From Mugil cephalus (Eukaryota; Chordata; Actinopteri; Mugiliformes; Mugilidae): a stretch of 64,000 bases of DNA. The translations under genes were made by a program, and so were the position numbers. Below, piece by piece: positions 37,922-49,085 of the stretch. A model generated the notes under the pieces. That model did no database searches, was not told the DNA's origin, and saw only the letters and a list, made by a program, of their open reading frames with translations. Within the stretch, counting starts at the first letter, position 1; every line of letters starts with the position of its first letter. The stretch lies in the NCBI RefSeq assembly GCF_022458985.1, contig NC_061790.1:17526397-17590396 (forward strand). Reading direction: 5' to 3'.

Positions 37922-38392
37922 TACACAGATCAGCCACAACATTATGACCACTGACAGAAGACGTACACACCATTGACCATCTTGTGACAATTCAGTGTTC
38001 TGCTGGGAAACATTTGGACCTGGCATTCATGTGGATGTTACTTAGACATGTAGCACCAACCTAGACCAGACCAGGCACCCCCACCCCATAGCAATGACAG
38101 CCATCCCCAACAGGATGCAGCCTGACAGAGACACACATACACAGTTTAGGAACAACTAAAAAAAGAAAAAAAAACATGAGAAAGAACAGTACAAGGTTTT
38201 GACCTGGCCTCCAAATTCACTAGATCCCAAACTGATCGAGTATCTGTGGGATGATCCACAGAGGCCCCTCCCCTCAACCCGTAGGACCCAAAGACCCCCA
38301 CTAACAACAGTCTCTCACCAGACACCACAGGACACGAGGGAGACCTACACAATGTTAGGAAGGTGGTCATAATGTTATGCCTGATCGGTGTA
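37922..38392 (+). mobile_element. Tc1-like transposon remnant with both inverted ends
   Basis: The 30-nt ends at 37,922-37,951 and 38,363-38,392 are inverted repeats with about four mismatches, and start with TACAC. The interior translates in places as Tc1-family transposase. Positions 38,201-38,260 give [16 protein letters not shown], matching the WP.NSPDLNPIEHLWD motif around the catalytic DDE residue. Positions 37,998-38,035 correspond to FCWE-G-GIHVDVT. Large internal deletions and stops make it dead. At 471 bp it is about a third of a full Tc1 element. Confidence 0.85.
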
Positions 38393-39541
38393 TGCTTCGT
38401 GCTTCATGGACATGAGTTTGTTTCCATGCTCATGATTTACGAGGGTGTAAATCCTTGTGTTCTATCTACTACGACATAATGATGTTTCAATGGAACTTGA
38501 GGGACGGGGTCATTCGCATGAGTCTTTCCTTTTTTTTGGTTTTACTAGCCACATACTATACAATATTAGTAAGTTGAGCGCACATGCACACGACAAAGAG
38601 TGATGAACATTAGCGATAACACTTGATTCATCTGTTACTGGACGGACAAATTTAATGTACATTGAATACACAACAACAGTATGACAACAATCACTTGTTT
38701 GTACATCATTCATTGGTTAAATAAAAGTAAGAGTAACCAATGTGAAACTGATAAATCCCAGTCAAGGTTATTCAAACTGTAAAGTACTCAGTGCTGTCCA
38801 CAGCAGAGCAGAATAATAGCAGTGTGCTTCGAGTGTTTCAAGCTCTACTTGCTGATATTTTCCATTCATATGTTGGTATCAGTGGCTTTGCTTGCTTACA
38901 GTATTCATATGTATTACTTACATAAATATTTGGACAAGGAAACACTTGTCCCTGTTTGATACAGTACCAACAGATAAACAGTAGACAACAAACACATGAG
39001 GATAATCAGCATTTTAAAGCATTTACAGGAAAATCATCATTTACAGGATCTTCAAAAATCTCTCATCATCCTCAATTACTTTTTGACATATGATGCTAAA
39101 TGTATGAATCAGTGACTGTAAACTTGAGTCTTGAGAAGACCCCACCATTCTAACATTTCCACCAGCGTCTCTGGCAAACCTTTTTTCATCATAGAGGTTT
39201 CCTCACATGTACATTTTTCAAATCCTCCAGATCATAGGGGCAAGCACTTTGACCTCACACTGGTGAGAGTGGCCTGCAGACCTTTGTGGTTAGATTTTGG
39301 ACATTGTGGAGACTCTTTGCTTTCCATCTAACCCAGCTCATGATATGATAAAGTGATCTTTTTAATCCACACACTTCAAGATCAAAGAGAACAGGAGGCC
39401 TTACGAATAAGAACTTTCCACCTGCCTCTCCTTGAGGAGCTTCTTATCATTGGCAGCTCGTCTTTATGGGTTGTTTCAAACTTGTTCAAATAAACCAAAA
39501 CAAAGCCAAAAATCCAACTTACTGTTTCATACAGGCCCACT
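38393..39541. other. Intergenic and tlr5 3' UTR
   Basis: No coding region was seen. The part next to 39,541 is the tlr5 3' UTR on the - strand. ATTAAA on the - strand at 39,361-39,366, about 175 nt past the stop codon, is a possible variant polyadenylation signal; no AATAAA was seen closer. Confidence 0.5.
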
Positions 39542-39787
39542 TCATAGGGCAATTGATTTGATGTTCTCTAGCTGGATCCCATTATGTGTGTCAGGCTGAA
39601 CCTCCGGCTCCGCAGGCTCAGGGTTATCCTCTGCAAACTTCTTCACCTTCGTGTCTTTGAGGATCTGAGAGACGAGTCGCTCATAGAACCACTCCATGTC
39701 CTGCAGGTCCTCGGGCCAGACGAGGTACTCCCTCCTCTGGACAAAAGCTCTAAGTACGTTGCACCTCATCAGCTGGTAGTGAGTCAC
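39542..39787 (-). CDS. tlr5: tlr5 last coding exon (end of TIR domain)
   Basis: The acceptor is AAAG|GTGACTC at 39,788/39,787 and the stop is at 39,542. It encodes residues 811-891, starting VTHYQLMRCNVLRAFVQ. It contains the box-3 tryptophan/phenylalanine region and the acidic C-terminus. Confidence 0.93.
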   Translation of the reverse strand: MTHYQLMRCNVLRAFVQRREYLVWPEDLQDMEWFYERLVSQILKDTKVKKFAEDNPEPAEPEVQPDTHNGIQLENIKSIAL

Positions 39788-42700
39788 CTTTAGGTGAATT
39801 ACGGCAGAATGTAGATTAATGTAAGCAGTGGAGTTCAAATGTCCATGTTTAGCAAAGACTGACAGCACAGGTTCTCTGCTTAGTGTAAAGTCATTTTAAA
39901 TCCGTATGAACCAAAGTAGTTATTAATTATCTGTTACTCTTCGGTGCGGATCATTATCAACTGTAATCCTGTCAGCTGGCACGAAACACCAGCCGACATC
40001 AGATGGAAAGTTTGGTAGCTGTTTTAACATGCGGTTCAAAGATGTGTGTGGCTTTACTCACTCTTTAAAGCAGCACTCATTAGTGTAATTATAACAGATC
40101 ACATTACTTCTCATATGTGGCTTTTGTTTTTCTACTTGAAAGTTAACTGAATAATCTTGTACACACCTTGCCCACCACCAGCATGATCAAAATGTTCGTA
40201 AGCTCCTCCAGCATCCGGCCCTGGGCTAAAGTGAAACCCTCCAAGCACCAGCCATCTGCAAAGAGACACACACACCTTGTTAATTTGGTCCGTGCTTCAG
40301 TTATTTATAATTTGGGAATTCATATAAAGTTGAATAATGAAAATCAAGGAAGAGATAAGCGAGAGTCGTATTAACCATTCATTAGCCAGTGCTTGGAAAG
40401 TCGGCCCTGTGCCTAGAGGTTATTTTGTGCTAATTGTTGTTACTTTGCTACGAAGTCAGCAGGCATTAAGCTTAGCATTCGGATTGTAAACTGAACATTT
40501 TCAGTGGCTGACTATTTAACAGGCTTTTATAAAGCCTTGTTTCAGTGTGAACTCTTGTTGAGTGCTTGTTGCAACAGGAACAGCACACAAGCTACCCACA
40601 AATGGATATGTCGGAGAATGATACTGAACTTCTTATCTAACTATTTTCCTAAAATCCTAATCGGTCAAACATATACCTTGAAAGAAAGGTATGCATATTT
40701 AATATAAAAGGGTAAACAACCCCATGATCTATTGCCACAAACAATGGTACCTTTAAGGAACTCCTTGGAGACGATGCACAAAGTCTTCCTGCTGCGCCAG
40801 ATGGCGTCCCTGATGTTTGAAAGGTGATCCTCACCAGGCAGGAAGTCTCTGGCCTCGAAACAGCAGCGGAACATGTTTTCCTCTGAAAACTGATTGTCCA
40901 ACTTCTTCAGCAAAGCAACCTCCACCCACCTGTAGTCTTTGTTGCTGAAGCAGAAGAAGGTGTCGTACAGTATCTCATTAGCAGGTGGCGCCAGTTTTGG
41001 GCCCTCAACAATTCTGCCGACAACTTTTTTGTAGATGACAAATATGTGCCCTCGGAGATGGCTGTAGATAATTCCACTGAGAATGATGCTGCTGATGAGG
41101 AGCGCAGAGAAGATGAAGAGAGCAAACTTGAGATCTTGGGCGGCCTTTTCGTCGTCGCCCTCGCATGGTTCAATTCTTGTGTAATAGTCCAACAGAGGAA
41201 GGTCACGGACATTATCTGGAAACTCACATTGGTACGTATCGACCGGGCTCAGAAAGGTTACATTTGCCATGTTCAGCCACTTCAAAAAACTCTCCATGTG
41301 GCAGTCACAGTGAAACCGGTTTCCTGATAGACTGAGGTGGCTGAGAGACCGAAAACTCGCAGGATCGGGGGAGGCTAGGAAGTTGTTTGAAAGGTCGAGA
41401 ATCTTTAGGCTATCCGGAAAGACACCGACCTGCAGATAGGTCAAGGCGTTAGACGAAAGGTCGATCTCATAGATTGAGCTGAGACCACTGAAAATCCCTC
41501 GTGGAAGAGTTGCAAGTGAATTGAGGCTTATATTCAGGCCAAGCAGATTGTGGAGGTGATCAAACAGATTCAGACAAATCCCTTGTGACCAAAGTGTCTG
41601 CAATGAACTGTCATGAAGATCCAGCACTTGCAAGCTATTATTATGAGATGCTGCTATGTCCTCATCTGGGTTGCACCACCTGAGGAAGTTGCCACCGGAG
41701 AATAAATTCAGGAGATTCTCGAAATCAGCTAAAATCTTATAAATGTCCATCATGTCCGTTAATCTGTTTTCTGCAATGTCCACGTGGATACTGTTCATAC
41801 CTAATTTATTTATGTTAAAGACAGATTCCAATTTATTATCGTTCAAAAGGAGATACTCTAAGTTTGGTAATGACGCAGGAAAACCCAGATCTCGTAGTGA
41901 GTTTCCTGTCAGATATAAAGCTCGTAATTTGGGAAGACCACTGAAGGCTTCGTGTCCCAATACGCCGATGTGGTTGTGAGACAAATCCAGCACCCTAAGC
42001 TGTGTCAAATTGGTGAATGTGTGGGAATATATTTCTCCTAGGAGGTTAAATGACAGGTTGAGCAGTCGTAGATTGCCCTGAAGACCACCAAAGGCATCTC
42101 TGTTTATCTGATTTATCTTGTTTTGGGAAATATCAATAATCACTGAATAGTTTAAGGGGCTGAAAACAGCTCTCTGCAGAGAAAATATATAGCTCTTAGA
42201 CAGATCTAAAACGGTGACTCTACTGTTATTGAGGCCTTCAAATGTGCTTTCATCTGGATCGCGGAGGTTGTTGTATGAAAACCCTTTGCCAGTGTGTCCA
42301 GTGTATTTAAGGTGATTGATTGGTGTCCCTTGTATTGCTTTAAACAATTGTCTTGATTTTTCGATATCCAGCCCATTTATGGATAGGTCCAGATAATCAA
42401 AGCCCATCCCTTTGAAAGGGTTCCCACAACCTTCCCAGTCAAAGTCTTCACCAGATGTTCTGTATAAATGGTTGGATTCCAAGTTCAGATTGGTAAAGTA
42501 TTTTCCTCTGAAAGCGTCAAGATCTTCTTTACATATTTTTTTTATCTGATTCAATTTCAGGTTTAGCCATGAAAACTTAGTCAGCCTTGAAAAAAATTGA
42601 CCAGGTTGGAGACTCACTATCTGGTTACCAAAGAGATCCAGCATTTCTAAGTTCAAGAGTGGCTGCAAATAGCTTCCTGACAGTATGGAGTCGTTCAAAC

Positions 42701-44130
42701 TGCAGTGATACAGATGCAGGATTTGCAGATTGAACAGTCCTGCAAATGCCCTTGGCTCAAGAGTGAGGCCTACATTGTTCCCTAGGTTCAACTGTGTCAA
42801 TTTACTCTGCCTGAGGAAAGCATTGTTCTTTAAGACGAGTGTCACTCGTTGCATTCCAAGATCTAATTCTTGCAGCTCCACATAGTCTCTAAGCGAGGTG
42901 CTGTTGATCTCACTGATGTAGTTGAGGTCCACGTAGAGGTGTGTGATGTTGGGAGACAGGGTAGGAACCCAGTAGAACCCCCTTGCCGTGCATAGAGCTC
43001 TTAGCCCATTTAAAATGCACGGTGGGTGACATCTGGTTGCCTACAAGTAGGAAGGTTACAAGGTTACAATATTTGTTGGACATGCCCACTAATTGAAGAA
43101 ATATGCAGACACACACATGGATTTATGTGATAAGCAAAAACATGAAGACAGATTGTATTTCAGATTCTGCAAAGTAGCTATTCTCTCATCCAGCTTCATG
43201 AGGTCATCATTTGGAGCATTTCCAATGTCTGGAAGGAGTTTAGAATACATCACCCAGATCATCCAAAACCATCTCCTTTAGGTTGAGGTCGGGTGATTGT
43301 TGATTGTCCCTTACTTTGCTTCAAACAGTCTGAGACTGGTGTTCAGGTTGTTGTTAGACTGAAAACTAACGGAGGTCCCAACCGAATGAACTCTCACCAA
43401 CATATCTGAAGTGGAAACCAAACCTTCAGATAGCACTGGGATTAGGATGCACATTGGTTTCTTTGCTGCAAATAGGCCATAAATTCTATTAGGATATCTA
43501 GTCATGCCTCAAAGTGATGGATGGGTGGATGGGTTGTTGTTTCCCTTTACTAATACCCTTCTTGACATAACATGGACTACTACAGTAATATATTGGAATA
43601 ATTTGCCTTATACCAACATTTCTACGGCCCAAACACAGCCAGTCATTTCAAACTCCACCAGTTAATGTTTGAAAAGTTTCATCTGCTAAATGAAGCCTCT
43701 CCCTGGAGACAACCCCATGAATCTGGTTTAGATACCACCACCGATCAACGTTGAAGACATTCAGTACAATATGTAAATATGCCTTTGCTCACTACATAAT
43801 TCCATGGTTTATTTCATTTTCTCTTCACTTTTGTTGTACACACGTAAAGAATAGTAAACATAAGAGCTAGCTGCTGATTAGCTTAGCATAACCACTTGAA
43901 ACAAGAGCTTTAAAATAGCCAGCTAGTAGATTTCGTTATGTTTGGACAGTGCTGGCCAGTTGACCCTATAGGTTTTCTGTCGAAGAAGACCTTAACGAAA
44001 GAGGACAATCTACTCAGCGTTCAGATTAGGAGAAACTTAGTACAAATAAACAGGGCTAAGGCCACTGTTACACACATACCTGTAGATACAAACCCAGCAG
44101 ACACGCAAGTTGAAACATGCGCATCCACAT
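39542..44130 (-). CDS. tlr5: Toll-like receptor 5, membrane form (spliced CDS, four coding exons)
   Basis: TLR5 is the surface receptor for bacterial flagellin and signals through MyD88. Coding exons (- strand) are 44130-44080, 43040-40751, 40255-40167 and 39787-39542, giving 891 residues with all joints in frame. Exon 1 supplies a signal peptide (MWMRMFQLACLLGLYLQ). Exon 2 supplies the Cys-rich N-terminal cap, about 20 leucine-rich repeats, the LRR C-terminal cap (about 595-644; CDCHMESFLKWLN), a membrane helix (about 654-677) and the start of the TIR domain. TIR box 1 is YDTFFCFSNKD at 709, box 2 is RDFLPGE, and box 3 is WFYERL near 843. The order SKEFLK-DGWCLEGF-VVGK-VTHYQLMR across the exons follows the mammalian TLR5 TIR closely. 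The tail is longer and acidic (AEDNPEPAEPEVQPD). Its position beside disp1 matches human TLR5-DISP1. Confidence 0.96.
40167..40255 (-). CDS. tlr5: tlr5 third coding exon (middle of TIR domain)
   Basis: An 89-nt exon with acceptor tttgcag|ATGGC and donor GGCAAG|GTGTGT. With the last base of the preceding exon it encodes DGWCLEGFTLAQGRMLEELT and the hydrophobic NILIMLVVGK strand. Without it the TIR domain would lose its core. Confidence 0.93.
40751..43040 (-). CDS. tlr5: tlr5 main coding exon (LRR ectodomain, membrane helix, start of TIR)
   Basis: The acceptor is cttgtag|GCAAC at 43,041/43,040 and the donor is TTAAAG|GTACCA at 40,751/40,750. It encodes residues 18-780. The GTG at 42,932 is an internal valine, because the frame continues upstream through RCHPPCILNGLRALCTARGF to the acceptor. 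Repeats follow the LxxLxLxxN pattern, and NxS/T sites occur through the ectodomain. Confidence 0.95.
43041..44079 (-). other. tlr5 intron between signal-peptide and main exons
   Basis: An intron of about 1.04 kb with GTATGT donor and TTGTAG acceptor. No other feature was seen in it. Confidence 0.8.
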
Positions 44131-44142
44131 GTTGTTCTCCAC
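44080..44142 (-). CDS. tlr5: tlr5 first coding exon (signal peptide)
   Basis: It lies between an acceptor with a good pyrimidine tract (tctttctctctggatgtctt, then gttag|GTGGAG) and a consensus donor (CTACAG|GTATGT). The ATG is at 44,130 with A at -3. It encodes 17 residues, MWMRMFQLACLLGLYLQ, a typical hydrophobic signal core, joined in phase 0 to ATRCHPPC. Confidence 0.85.
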
Positions 44143-44649
44143 CTAACAAGACATCCAGAGAGAAAGACACAAATGAGCAGGGAACATATGATGGGGCTGC
44201 ACTGGCTCATAAGTGCAAATATTAGACGCAACAGAGGGTTATATGAGCATTCGGAAAGTAACGTAGGAAAACAGAAAAAAAAAAAAAACAAATGGAACTG
44301 TTTGCTCCGGCAGGTTCATGGTTCAGTGTTAAATACACAGCCATTCATGCCTGATGCTAGCTTTGGTTATAAATCACAGTAGAATAACTGACTGTTTGCC
44401 CTGAGCTAATAACAGGAATGGCTCATGCTGTAGAGAAGATTACTGCGGCTGCTGCACTTAAGTTAAGTTTTAGAAGCGTCTGTGCCAGTAAAATGTTTGA
44501 AGCTTTTAAATGTATAAGCCTACAATCAATGAGATTAAGTCTCCGTTGTTGAACCAACAGGTGAAATAACACGATAGTAGGATGAATGGATGATCAGTCC
44601 TCTAATCTTAAAGAAAACTGCTTTTTCATTTTACACGTATTCTTAAGTA

Positions 44650-44716
44650 TAGACACCGATCAGGTATTACATTATGACCACCTTCCTAATATTATGTACA
44701 TGTCCCTTGCGTCTGA
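44650..44716 (-). mobile_element. Tc1-like element terminal fragment
   Basis: acaccgatcaggtattacat at 44,653 and tgaccaccttcctaatatta match the reverse complement of the right end of the element at 38,320-38,392. It is about 65 bases long and lies in the tlr5 5' UTR intron. Confidence 0.7.
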
Positions 44717-45169
44717 CTAAGAATCTTGTCAAAAACTACAGTACACCCACACAGGTGCAGGGAGAACATGCAAACATGGAACCCAGAACCTTCCTGTGGG
44801 GCATCAGTGATACTGGTGTAAACCACAGGGGTTCATTTCCTGCCCTAGCAGCGTTGTTGACACTCACTTGCTGGTCAAACAGGAACACTATCCGTGCTTT
44901 CCTGACATTTCTACACTGTGACTCTGACATTGACGCAGCTCTTCTTAAATTCTTAAATATGATCTTCTTCTCTCCAGCTAGAATCCCGGGGGTCTTCCAC
45001 TTCCACCTGGCTCCAGTCAATTGTCCTGTCAGCATCAGCATGACGGAGGCTAAGTACTGGGCTTCAAAGATTCCAGGAATATCTCTATCCGGGAGAATGC
45101 AAGTGCTGCTATATTGGAGAAGATTAGATCTGGATAATAACCGCAAACCTGCAGTATTAATATTAATTA

Positions 45170-45206
45170 AACAAACAAACATAATAATAATAATAATAAT
45201 AATAGA
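45170..45206. repeat. AAAC then AAT short tandem repeats
   Basis: About three AAAC units are followed by eight AAT units (ataataataat...). A simple sequence. Confidence 0.9.
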
Positions 45207-45460
45207 ATAAGCTAAGACGTGTGTTTCCTATGTGTATGTGTGTTCTATCGCCTTGTTAAATTGTGTTTTGTTTTTTTAATATTTTGCGCCTTGATCCGAT
45301 TATGTACGCTAGCTTTACCCAACCACATCAGAAATTTCTTCCCTTAAAGCAGACGAATCGCTCCTCTCATATTTAAAGGCGCTCATTGTACAATACGGAT
45401 TGTCCAAATGAGTTCGCAACAAGTTTAAACGGCACAAACATTTCTTCCGAATATGAAAAA

Positions 45461-45471
45461 AAATATACACA

Positions 45472-45527
<56 letters not shown>
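45461..45527. repeat. Palindromic GT-AT-AC microsatellite
   Basis: A (GT)n tract runs into an uninterrupted (AT)n tract of about 30 nt and then into (AC)n. The whole segment is close to self-complementary, so it can form a long hairpin or cruciform. It sits close to the probable tlr5 first-exon donor at 45,599. Confidence 0.93.
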
Positions 45528-45599
45528 AGAAAATAAGAAAGGAAGCGAAGCAGCCGTAAATAACTCCCTTTGCTGTAAGTTAAGCGGTGCGAATCTTAC

Positions 45600-45700
45600 C
45601 CGTGTTGGCCAAAGATGAAGTGTACGCGTGTGGGAAGAGTCGGTGCTACAGTCCCCTCCCTCAGACCTGCCCTACCACTGGCTCAGTTAAAGGAAGAAAT
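45600..45700 (-). promoter_or_regulatory. tlr5: Probable tlr5 non-coding first exon and promoter
   Basis: The signal-peptide exon starts at an acceptor only 12 nt before its ATG, so an upstream untranslated exon is required. On the - strand GGCCAACACGG|GTAAGA (45,600/45,599) is a strong donor preceded by GC-richer sequence. No TATA box was recognised just upstream and the transcription start is not determined. The right boundary given is nominal. Confidence 0.45.
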
Positions 45701-45929
45701 CACTTCTGGAGACCAGTTCACTGACCTGTTATTAGTACTCTCTGTAACAAAGCAGAATGTCACAACTTCCTAGTGTCTAAGAGTTCTCTTCCTCGTTGTA
45801 TTGCTACATTACTTTCTCAAGTTTTCCTCTGCAAGGACCAGTTCAGTATGGGCTCACATCCTTCTACTCCTACCACTGAGAAGTTGTTTCAGTGGTGGAA
45901 CAAACGATTTGATTTAACTCAAGTCGTCT

Positions 45930-46010
45930 ATGTGAACGGATCAGCCGAAACATTGTGACCACCTTCCTAACACTGTGTAGGTCTCCCTTGTGCCTCCAAA
46001 ACAGTTGGGA
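45930..46010 (-). mobile_element. Tc1-like element terminal fragment
   Basis: On the - strand it reads tttggaggcacaagggagac, then ctacacagtgttaggaaggt, ggtcac and aatgtttcggctgatc. This is the end of a Tc1-type transposase and the right inverted end, related to 38,320-38,392. The interior differs enough that it may come from a different deletion derivative. Confidence 0.7.
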
Positions 46011-46929
46011 TTCATCAGAGAATAGACATGGGCCTTCTGAGGGTGTCGCCTATGTAGTTAGTTAGTTAGTGGGGGCTCACTTGGGCTGTTTGCAGAATAC
46101 AGGTTGGCATTAGGCTGTTCTCTTGAATCGCCACCAACACTTTAAGACTGCATACACAATAGCTTTGTCAGTCCAGGTGTTAAGAATGACAGGTAGGAAC
46201 AATATTGACTCCGACATTAAGGGGGTCAGAATTACAGCTGAAATGTTATACGATGTTAAATAAAATATGGGAGCTGATAAGAACACAATTATATCATAAA
46301 CTCCACTGTGCAAAGTCCTAAAATAATATCACACAGCTTAATACACAACATAAATTAGTATGATACAACTAATCCAAACAGGAATGTGCACAATAACCGT
46401 AGTTCCACTGGTTTTATAGACTATCAGTTAATCTAATGTAAAACATTATTATGAGATATTTATTGTACACCATGCTATCCATTATACCATGGTAGCTCTT
46501 AAGCCGTGATCAATTTACAGCTGCAGCTGTAGGATAATTGTGTTTTGGAATATGACCTACAATATTTTACTCTCAAATGCTGTTTGTGAAATCAAACTGA
46601 AAAGTTAAATAAAATTCAGTTACTGAATCACAAGTATCTTAGAAGTGTACTTAATGAAATGAATGAGTGTAAATTTGCTTAACCACTGTACATCAACATT
46701 TAATATAGTTTTTAAATATTTACATGTGCATGTGCACATGTGCACACGTCACATCTGCCTCTTTTCTACAGTGCCCCAGGATTAATCAGACTCGAATTCC
46801 TCCGATCCGCTGTCGACCACTGAACAGTAGTTTTGTGTAATTTATTTTAAGTATAAGTTCAATGACAGTTCTGTGTTCTGTGTATGTCAAAAAAAAAAAT
46901 CATAGCAGATTTATTTAGAGATAATTTGT
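46011..46929. other. Intergenic, no gene seen
   Basis: AT-rich sequence without a supported ORF. A palindromic alternating purine-pyrimidine stretch (acatgtgcatgtgcacatgt) lies at about 46,722-46,745. Confidence 0.6.
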
Positions 46930-47320
46930 TGCAGTCAAACCAATCATTAATTCTTAATAAGTTCCTGATTTAGTACTTCAACTATTTCTTCAGGGTTACC
47001 ATGTGAATTAAAGACAGTTGTGTCTTCAGCGTATAATGCCTTAGACAGTTTGGTTGAGACATTACATACATAGATTTTTAATGTAAATTTTAAAAAATAG
47101 CGGCCCAAGGACCGGCGCTTGAGGAACACCATTAAGGACTTTACAAAGAGGAGAAGTGAAATCATTAACTTACATATATTGCCGCCTGTTGTTAAAGTAA
47201 CTTGTAAACCAAAGTGTTTTTTTATACCTCATTGGGAACGTTTATCAAGTAGAATAGAATGAGTAAAAGTGTCAAAAACTTTAGACAAATCTAGAAAGAT
47301 TCTTTGTGTTTTAATAATTC
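46930..47320 (-). mobile_element. LINE reverse-transcriptase relic
   Basis: Read on the - strand in changing frames, this gives three successive landmarks of a non-LTR retrotransposon reverse transcriptase in the right order. They are FLDLSKVFDTFTHSILLDK (about 47,300-47,245), GVPQAPVLGPLFFKIYIKN (about 47,142-47,085) and LYAEDTTVF (about 47,040-47,012). The last is the catalytic [FY]xDD box, with the first aspartate changed to glutamate. Frame changes and stops show it is dead. The motif style fits the L2/CR1/Rex group, but the family is not established. Confidence 0.8.
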
Positions 47321-48385
47321 TGTCTGTCAAACAGATGTAACAGTACAATTTTTACCTCTTCTCTGCAGCTACTCAGAGCTAGACTATAAAGATGCATAAA
47401 ATGCAAGCCCTCAGTAAAGAACAAGCATCTGAAAATGATACTAAAGTCTTTCACGTAGCCTTTCTGCCTTTGTGGTACTTCTACTTCTACTGTTTGTATG
47501 AGCACTGTTTCTGTGGTGGAAGGTTATTACTGAACATACATGTTAACGTGTTAAGGAACTACACTTACATACTTTTCCAAGAAATTGGTGCTGTTGTTTA
47601 GTGTGTTTTTCAGGTGCTGCGACTCAACTCCGACACATTCATATGACATTTTAAATGTAAAAGAAATCCTCCAATTTTCTACACAAAAGGTCAGAAATAT
47701 AATATATATTTGTATCTAATCCTTTTCACATTCACTTCTTCATTCATTACGATTTCATCGGTGACACTCCGAAGGGTGCCATGAGCCACCAGTAGGTTAA
47801 CTGGATTAAACTGTCTATTAAACCCGATACCTGATTTTAAAATTGTTTCACTGTCACCATTAAGGGACAAAAGTGTCCGCTTCATAAAACCCCTAAAATA
47901 GCACATGTTAATATTTTTTTTCCATTTTTTTTTCCATAAATCTTTTAATCCACTCTTACACTAATCATAAATACCAGGAGTTTGATTCATTTCTGACTTT
48001 TAATACTGTATATGCCATGTTTGTGATGGCATAAAGAAAAAAAACACCACAAAAATTGAAATATTTTCAATAATCCAAATGCAAAGTGGATTTGTCCTGG
48101 GGGGAATTATCGGGGGCCATGGACATGTCAGTGATTAGTAGCAACATTGAGTTTTATTTTTATTGATTTAAAACATAACTCCCATTCAAACCCAATGAAA
48201 CTGCAGTTGGAAGCGGCTTTTTTTCACATTCAGACTGATTCACCCCATCTTTCAAGACGGAGGATAAAACATATCGTTGAAAACCCTCAATTACACACAT
48301 AGACACTGCCTCTTGCCCTGTGTCGGCTGGGATTTGGCTCCAGCTCCTCTAAAGGTCAAGTTATAACAGATAATGGACAGACCGA

Positions 48386-48425
48386 TATCTTTATTATCTT
48401 TATTGTCATTACAGTGAAATGCAGA
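48386..48425 (-). repeat. Probable LINE/SINE 3' tail
   Basis: On the - strand atttcactgtaatgacaata runs into short aagata-type repeats. Fish LINE 3' ends with 'tgacaataaag' tails look like this. It is short and diverged. Confidence 0.35.
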
Positions 48426-48629
48426 TGGCACAAATCCATTTGATGCCTAGGGTCGAATGAATTACATTTTCTGCAGTTTAAAATATTTTTGACACATTAG
48501 GCAGATTTTCCTGTATTAACATAACTCAGTTTTCCTCACTGACCACTGATGCTTCGATATACTTTTAAATTAAATTTTATTTGATGGCATTGTTTTGTTC
48601 TTGAGTTTTTATGCTTTATTTCTGTTTGG

Positions 48630-48746
48630 TGCATCCACGCGAATATCGAGTCCAAAGGTTTACCATCAGAACATTGAATTGTCACAAGACGGTCAGTGTC
48701 ATTTCCTTCTCCCGTCAGTGGTTTTAATGTTGTGGCTGATGTACAT
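48630..48746 (-). mobile_element. Tc1-like element fragment, left half
   Basis: This is the reverse complement of 37,922-38,036 with substitutions. It includes the inverted end (atgttgtggctgatgtac) and the segment cattgaattgtcacaagacg, which spans the same internal deletion junction as the 37.9-kb copy. The two copies therefore descend from one deleted ancestor. Confidence 0.8.
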
Positions 48747-49085
48747 AAAAAAATTAATTACACGTGGACAGGATGTTGTCCCATCTCGTCCACTTGTAAT
48801 TTATTTTTTTCTCCACATGGTGGCGCAGCCAGCTTAAACAACAACAACAACGGTCAAAGAACAGACACCATTTTCTTATTTTTTTCTTTAATTTTTTTTA
48901 ATTATTATTATTGATATCCCAGCATCATCTTTAAAAAAAAAAAAGTTCAAGTTCTTCGTCGTTTTCATTACACGGCATGTGTCGTGTGTGTGTGTTATCA
49001 GAACATTAACTGAAAGCAGTCTTCAAAGGTAGAGGATACCTTTCCTTAAGGAAAATGGTGATGTATGTGTAATATGTATCGTATG

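Noticed and set aside
42932..42934. tlr5 start at 42,932
   Set aside because: This codon is GTG (valine). The frame continues upstream through the cysteine-rich N-terminal cap to a splice acceptor at 43,041, and a signal-peptide exon is found at 44,130.
46722..46745. Palindromic acatgtgcatgtgcacatgt stretch
   Set aside because: It is a short alternating purine-pyrimidine simple sequence in a repeat-rich region; no functional context was seen.
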